NCBI RefSeq assembly: GCF_030052815.1
Contig: NC_079507.1
Coordinates: 13,662,141 to 13,726,140 of the forward strand
Reading direction: 5' to 3'
DNA: 64,000 bases
Source: Hevea brasiliensis
Taxonomy: Eukaryota > Streptophyta > Magnoliopsida > Malpighiales > Euphorbiaceae
Within the stretch, counting starts at the first letter, position 1. Each line of letters begins with the position of its first letter. A model generated the notes under the pieces. It did not search any database, was not told where the DNA came from, and was given only the letters and a program-made list of their open reading frames with translations. This document shows positions 57,394 to 64,000 of the stretch, piece by piece. The position numbers and the translations under genes are program-made.

Positions 57394-58197
57394 GAGATTC
57401 TCCATCCTCTTCTTCTAAGTTCTCAATGATTGGTCTGGTAAAAACGTCTGAGATTTTTGGGATGCTTTTCCTTATTTCGAGAGGTCTATTGAATCTCTGA
57501 TCCCTGAGTAGGTTTCTCATCCAGAACCTTCTATCAGTCAAAGCATCTTCATCATATCTCAACCCTAAGCAACCATTTCTCTGAGCAGCTAACATGAGTT
57601 CGATAATTCCTTACAGGGTGGCACCTAATCCCTTATCCTTTTTATAGCCATTTTTCAGCATTACTTTTGCAACCATGGCTGCAGCTCCCCCGTCTCCCAG
57701 AGCAGTTCCTTGTAACTATAATGCTTGAAATGAGCTTTCTAGGGATCGTTCAGTTGTTTCCACATAAGGAACTAATTGTGGCTTAGTGACTAGCATAGTT
57801 TCTTCTCCTCTCACTATGATGATTTTGCCATTCATGACATATTTGCTCCTCTGGTGCAGAGTTGAAGGCATCGCATTTGCTGAATGAATCCAGGGCGTAC
57901 CCAATAGTATAGTGTATGCTGGTTCAATATCCATTACCTGGAATGTTACATTAAAAGTACATGCCCTAATTTGAAGTGGCAATTCAATATCTCCTAACAC
58001 GTCTCTCTTTGTTCCATCAAACGCCCTCACAATCATGGAACTTTGGCGTACTCCAAATGGGTCTACCGGGAGCCTTGCCAGGGTTGCATTGGGCAAGACA
58101 TTGAGTGCTAAGCCATTATCAATCAGAACTTTGGCAACTAAACATCTTTTACACTTAACTGTCACATACAGAGCTTTAGTGTGCTTCAAGCTAGCCG
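57394..58197 (-). pseudogene. Ogre/Tat aspartic protease and G-patch region
   Basis: The protease-like domain (58189-57716) has 'KVLIDNGLALNVLP', where the catalytic motif is normally D-(S/T/N)-G, 'PVDPFGVRQSSMIVRAFDG' and 'TILLGTPWIHSANAMPS', which match the Tat/Ogre type. It is followed by a G-patch-like 'VMLKNGYKKDKGLGATL' (57677-57612), then a stop and a further conserved stretch ('RRFWMRNLLRDQRFNRPLE'). The fragment is bounded by family A (left) and family F (right) LTRs. It belongs to an Ogre/Tat element running on the minus strand; whether it is related to the Ogre at 1-9424 cannot be told. Confidence 0.78.
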
Positions 58198-61100
58198 TGT
58201 AACACTCTCACTTTAGCTAGTCTGTGCATTCGACTGTTCCAGTGACCAATGTTTTCCCGGACAGCTAAAATGTCTGGAACTATAATTAAACTAGAGTGAG
58301 GAGTCATAAATAGAACAAATAATAATAAGAAAAATTAAGGAAAAGTTTTAGAAATAAAATACAACCAAGTTAAATGAGCCGGTGCCCTAGTGCTGGGTAA
58401 CCTAACAGGAAGTTGCTGTTTTCACAGCTAGAAGCCCTAAACCCGGGGGAAATTTGTAAAATAATTTTTGAGACTCCAAAGAAGAGTAATTGAGGTTTTG
58501 ATGGCATTAGAATGCCAAGAAAATGCTTAGAAAAATTTTTAGATCGGTACAGATAATTTTAGTCCGTTAAGCAAAACGAAGGGCATTTTGGTCATTTTGC
58601 CTTCATAGAGGATTTTTGACCAACTTGTCCAATTATGTGAATAAATTATATGACATAAAATATAAATAAATATTGCAAAAATTAAATTGAAAATGAGTAG
58701 AAAAGAAAAGAAAAGAAAATGAATTAAATGGGAATTATGACATCACCATGATGTCATTAAAATGCCCTCCACCAATTACAACTCAACAAGCCATTATAAA
58801 TCAAATAAAAAGGGATAAATTGAGACACAAATAAAACACAAATCTTCTCCTTCATCCCCAAACCAGCCGGCCAACATAGGAAGAGAGAAAGAATAGAGAA
58901 AACCTCCATGGAAGCCTTGATCCCAAGCTTGCTTTCCACCCAAAACCACCATAAAACCTCATCCTTCCTTCATAAAAATTTATCCTCACACCTAGAGCAA
59001 GACTTGGACAACAAAAAGAAAGAGAGAAAGTCGAGTTGGCAAGCTTGAGAATTTCTTCAATGGAGGTTAGTGCATTTTAACCTTCAAATCTTGTTTATTT
59101 CTTGGAATTTAGTTTAAATATGAGTAAACAATTAAGAAATTAGAAGAAATCATGTATAAAAGTGAGAAGTAAAATTCAAGCAGTAACCATAAGAGGAGGA
59201 ATTGATGGGTTTTGTTGAATTAAAACTTGAATACAAGCTTAGATAAGGGTGTATGTGTGATTGATAACCTTAGTTGGGGTGAAATTGCATGGAAGTTGAT
59301 TATGCAAGTTAGGGTTTAGAGCAAACTTAGGATTTTACTCATGTGTTGGTGAATGGAAGTCCTAATGGTCAATTAATGACCATTTGGCTGTGTTTGATGA
59401 GGAATTGAAGTGAATTGGGGCTTTGGATTTGAGGTTGGGTATGCTGCCTCATAGGACCTGCAGGGCTGGATATGAGTCCAACAAGTTTGGGCAGCTGTAA
59501 CTTGAGTGGTGTAGGTTCAATTGGTGCAAGGCTAATTGGACATGAAACTAGACACATAATGGCACAACTTTGATAAAGAAACCTTTCCTAGAAAACAAAT
59601 TTAGAATACCCTAAAAATTGACCAAATTCAGGTAACCAATTCTGGACCTGGTAAACGTGACCAAATGAATAGTGTTTGTTCATTTGGCCATAGCTCAGTG
59701 TAAAAATATCAAAATGACCTGAATTTTATATCAATGGAAAGATTAGATAATTTATAACAACTTTAATGAAGAATACAAACTCAAATTCTGAACCTAGCCA
59801 ATTTAAATTGCTAGTCCAATTTATGACCCCAAATCTAGCAAAACCAAATTTGCCTAGAAAAACTGGGTAAGGACCAATCCAGCCAGTTATGGTAAATTGA
59901 CCATAACTTGAGTTGCAAAACTCCAAATGGAGTGATTCAAAAAGGAAATTAATGAAGACACATAAAGGAACAACTTTGATGAAGAAAATTTTGCCAAATT
60001 TTCACTGTAACAATGACCAATGGAATAGTAAACTTAAGGCATGAAATCTGAAAATTTTGAATAACATAAAATAAGCTTTGAAATGGTATTGGCAATCAAT
60101 GCCAACAAAAATAAAATGCAAAATATGGTATATTAGTGAACTTAGGCTTAACAAATCTATTATGATTTAAAAAGTTAACTTTTGTGTAGGAATGGTCAAG
60201 TGAATAGTAACAACCAAAATTAATGGAGTGAATGGTACCCCACTTAAATTATTTAAGAAATGTTTAAATTATGTAAATGTGTAGATGAGGTTTGTATTCT
60301 CATCACAAATAGAACTTAGGGGATACTGTTAATTTAATTTGAAATGTGATTTATAAATGACTATAAATGAAATATTAAAGGCATAAAGGATGTGCAAATA
60401 ATATTTGAGACTTAGGTTCCTTTTATGAATACAAATGAAAATACTTGAATCTAGGTACATATAAATGTAAATGCTTGAACCTAGGTACCTATAAATTGGT
60501 ATAATAAATTAGCTAAATGGTAAATAGATAGTGAGATTGATAAATAGTGAACTATATAAATGAAATTTATGAATATATGCATAAGATAAAAATGAAATTG
60601 GACATAGTATTTCCACTAGGAAATAAAATAAAAACCTATTAACACTTAATGGTACATGAGTGAAAATAAGAGGAATCATAAATTTTATGTAAACAAAAAT
60701 ACTTCCTGAATTACTAATGATAAGTTATATTCATTATGATTGATAATATATAATGTGATTTTTGAATTTGAGTGACCCTAAAACATAGAAGAATGTTTTA
60801 AGTACAATGGTGCATGAGAACCATTGATGAGAATTGTGATCATATAAATGATCAAATAAATGTATAAATTGTGGAATTTGTCATGAAATAATGAAGTCAT
60901 AAAACATAATATATTAACATTTAATGGTACTATATGCCCATGTATTGCCTAGACACGTGTGTCAGATTGGATAGATTGGCATGTCAATAGGTATTTTTTA
61001 GCAGTACTGCGTAAGGCTTTATGCCTATATTCATGGCTTTATGCCCGCACTCATGGCTTTTATGCCTTATTACTTATTATCATGGCTTTTAGCCATACTG

Positions 61101-61758
61101 ATATGTTATCATGGCTTTTTAGCCACACTGACTGCATACGTAGTTGACGTTCCACATTTCACATCCCATGGTATGACTGCCCGATGCATCGCGGTGTCCA
61201 GTGCCAACGACCCATTATCCAGTTTAGTCAGCCTATAATAGTTTACTTGGATAGTGAAATTTATTGAAATGAGTTAAGAATAGTAGCAACTGAAAATATT
61301 AGCAATTAAATAAAAGAGTAAGAATATTTAAAATAAATTAGATTAGGTATTTAGTAGAAAGAATTGAAATGAATTGAAACGATATTAAAATTTAATTATT
61401 ATGAAATAATCTGTGATAACCTAGAAAGTATTGAATGAAATGATAAAAAGATTTGCAAAAAGAGATACAAGTATATTACTACTGTGAATTTAGGAATAAA
61501 TTGCTTTTTAAGAGAAATAAATTAAAACAAAAGATGGAAATTAGAACGAAAGATAGTTGATATTAGAAATATTATATTAAATTAGATTAAATTTCAGAGT
61601 ATCCAAGGTATAATCCATTTCTTTCTTTATTTGTATATTATTTTCTTTGTCATATTATCACACCACTAAGCAGTAATGCTTAGCGCGATGGATTTATTTC
61701 ATAGCGCAGGTACTGAAGATAAAGCCCAGAGGATATTAGATTGGAATTTTGAAGTCCA
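58198..61758 (+). mobile_element. Family F LTR, interrupted by family D
   Basis: Begins TGTAACACTCTCACTTTAGC directly after Ogre protease sequence (candidate duplication AGCCG at 58193-58197). It carries the palindrome at 59659-59689, an extended hairpin array (60977-61126) and the terminal hairpin CTAAGCAGTAATGCTTAG (61666-61683). A D LTR is inserted at 61759; the last part of the F LTR lies beyond the window. Confidence 0.85.
60977..61126 (+). repeat. Hairpin array in second family F LTR
   Basis: GCAGTACTGC, AAGGCTTTATGCCT, ATGGCTTTATGCCC, ATGGCTTTTATGCC, ATGGCTTTTAGCCAT and ATGGCTTTTTAGCCA follow each other at 20-40-base intervals. Confidence 0.8.
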
Positions 61759-62202
61759 TGTAACACCCCTAAGTTTGGTAGTGCGTTCTACTGTTCCGGT
61801 GACAAGTATCTGTCCGAACAGCTAGAATGCCTAGAACTACACTTAAATATTGATGAGGAGACATAAAATAATGAAATACAAGAAAAGAAAATACAAGAAA
61901 AATAAAGGAAAAATAATTGCAATAAAATGTAACCAAGTTAAATAAGCCGAGAACCATAGCGATGGGTGACCGCACCAGCAAGTTGCGGCGTAGACCGTTG
62001 ACTAGCCCTGAACCGCGGGAAACCCTGGAAAATATTTTTAGGACTTAAATAAACTTCTATTAAAGTATAAATATCACTAGAAATATTAAAGAAAAATTAA
62101 TTAATTAGTACAAAGAAAAATGAGAAATCGAGAAAATGATAAAACTCGGTGTTACCGAAAAATAGGGAATGCAACCCAAATAAGGGCATTGTGTCATTTG
62201 AC
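61759..62202 (+). mobile_element. Family D LTR, 5' part
   Basis: TGTAACACCCCTAAGTTTGG onward, matching the solo D LTR at 38653-42009 in reverse. It is interrupted at 62203 by a family B LTR. GTCCA before it (61754-61758) is a candidate target duplication. Confidence 0.85.
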
Positions 62203-64000
62203 TGTAATACCCCTATTTGTATAGCCTGGTATATTTCATTGTTTCAGGTGACCGGTGTCGGTCCGGACAATTAAGGAGATTAGAACCACACTTAAGACAA
62301 TTAGATAAGCCTTAAACCCAAATAATTAGTAATTGCCAATTAGTTAAGTATAAATAAGAAAAACAGAACATAAGAAGTTAAACGAGCTGAGAGTCACAAT
62401 GATGGGTGACCTTCTCGGGAACGACTACGAAGTCGATTTAAACTCAAATTTCGAACCGTAAAATGTGACGCCGCGGTCCTTAGGACCCTTACGAACATAG
62501 TGTAAAAGAGAAATCACGAAAAAGAACTGTTAAGCCAGTTAAATAATTAGGTCAAGGAGCCGGAGGAAATATTGAATTATTTGCAAACCGGGATGAACCG
62601 GCGAGGGGCAATTTGGTCAATTGACCCCGAGAGCTGACTCCTGACCTAACTGTCAAATAAAGTCGAAGAAAAGAAAATTTCGGAATCGAGAATTAAATTA
62701 AAAAACTAATAGATAAATGAAAAAAAAAAAAGAAAAGAAAAGAAAAAGCAAATTACATCACTTTATGACATCAAAATGATGTCACAATTGATTCTAATTT
62801 CCTACCAAATTTGACTAAGTTAAATATCTATTGAGTAAGACAAAAATAAAACAAAGAAAAAAAAAATTACCCTCATCTTCTGTCCCAACCCAAGCCGGCC
62901 GAAACCCTTCCCTTACTTCTCTATGGATATCCTCCAATAAAGCTTGCACTCAAGCTTACAATTCTTCATTAAACCTCAATAGCTTCCATAGAAACCTCAT
63001 TAGAACTTGTTTTAGTCACTTGAGAAGAAGATTGAAAGAGGAAAGAAATACAAAAGATAGAGATTTGAAGTTTTAAGAAAGGTTAGTATGCTGACTTTCA
63101 ATTTTCTACTTTAAATGCATGTTTAGTTACCTAAATGAACTTAGAAACTAATGAAACGAAATAAAAAAAAAAAAAGTGTGGAGGACCAAACTGATTTTCG
63201 GCCAGCATGTGTATGGGGGTGTTATTGCATGGTTTGATTATTTTGGATGGAAATATGAACCTTAAGTAGTTAAATGGTTATGATTAAAGGCTTGAATTAG
63301 CTAAATGCAAGGAAATTGTGAATTAGGGTTTTGGACATTAGGGTTTAGAGACAAAAATGTGAGAAACTTGTAAATGATGTCTTTGACCTAATGTGAAGTG
63401 AGAAATGGTCATTTGTGACCTAATGAAGAGTGTTAGAAGTGTTTGAATTAAAAGCCAATTCGAATTGAGTGTGGTCGTGCTACTGGCAGCATGACCAAGT
63501 TACCTTTGAGGGATCAAAAATGAAAATTTACAAGTCCAATTGGTATGAGACCAATTGGGAATAAAAATAGACACTAAATGACACAATTTTCATTCAGGAA
63601 CCATGCCTAAAAAGTGACCAAAACCTAGTGAATAAATTGACTAAATCTGGAAAATCTCAGTCTGCCCTGTACAAACTGAACAAATGAACAGTATTTGTTC
63701 ATTTGGCCATAACTTGAGCTAGGCAGGTCTAAATGACTTAAAATTTTACCAGTGGTTAGATGAGATATAGACCTAAAACTTCCATGAAGAACACAAACCC
63801 AAATTATGCCATTAACCAGGTCATTTGGCCACCCCAAGTTGGTGACCTAAAACTGCCAAAACCAAAATTTGCCCAGAAAACTGAGTTGAGTCCAATTCAA
63901 CAGCCATGGTTCAAATAGCTATAACATGAGCTAAAAAACTCCAATTGGAGTGATTTAAAAAGGAAAATAAACTTAAGACAATAGGGAACATTTTCTATGA
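62203..64000 (+). mobile_element. Family B LTR, cut by window edge
   Basis: TGTAATACCCCTATTTGTAT onward, collinear with the family B 3' LTR from 18091, including the palindrome at 63678-63707. TTGAC before it (62198-62202) is a candidate duplication. Whether it is a full element or solo LTR cannot be seen. Confidence 0.85.

Noticed and set aside
1..64000. Intact host protein-coding gene
   Set aside because: No long open frame outside retrotransposon proteins, and no recognisable exon structure apart from the weak fragments at 45976-46984.

Overview
The window is plant nuclear DNA made almost entirely of nested LTR retrotransposons. No intact host gene is recognisable. Long AT-rich LTRs, plant chromovirus (Tekay/Del-type) gag-pol, plant Ty1/copia and Ogre/Tat-type proteins point to a dicot with a large repeat-rich genome; I cannot name the species. 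Family labels A, B, D, F and G are mine, defined by LTR sequence: A = Tekay/Del-like elements with an initiator-Met-tRNA primer site; B, D, F, G = related LTR families beginning TGTAACACCC (B and A carry pol here).

Left part (1-14366): an Ogre/Tat element on the minus strand runs from a complete 5.9 kb LTR (3516-9424) through its primer site (3498-3513) into ORF1 (DUF7745-like, 1098-2649) and gag (1-811, cut by the window edge). Its LTR start abuts, at 9424/9425, a 5'-truncated copy of the same LTR in the opposite orientation (9425-14366). The simplest reading is that one Ogre inserted into the LTR of an older, oppositely oriented Ogre, giving two inverted arms of about 4.9 kb. The LTR carries antisense promoters and a degraded antisense gene with a Transposase_28-like (putative gypsy-type transposon) domain.

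Middle part (14367-45975): the older Ogre lies in a family A LTR (14367-15330), which lies in the pol gene of a family B element (15331-21755), which lies in a Ty1/copia LTR (21756 to about 22006). Copia pol continues at 24890-26434 and 37454-38479, interrupted by a full-length family A element with a perfect AAGAA duplication (26435-37453). The copia 3' LTR is itself split by a solo family D LTR with a TTAAG duplication (38653-42009). The copia element in turn seems to sit in a family G LTR (to 45975). A family F LTR remnant (about 22007-24889) replaces the copia 5' internal region.

Right part (45976-64000): about 1 kb of unassigned DNA; a chromovirus-like pol on the minus strand with a long open frame (47399-49258); a 146-bp tandem repeat; a truncated minus-strand family A element (49981-57393) inside an Ogre/Tat protease and G-patch region (57394-58197); then F, D and B LTRs nested in one another (58198-64000).

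Most coding regions are broken. However, comparing copies inside the window shows that many frame breaks fall on CAG/CTG trinucleotides rewritten as CG-containing strings, which looks more like assembly or base-calling error at methylated CHG sites than decay. The most interesting biological signals are covarying hairpins and hairpin arrays shared by otherwise diverged LTR families, a 75-bp intron-like insertion in the integrase of both family A copies, and antisense transcription units within the giant Ogre LTR.
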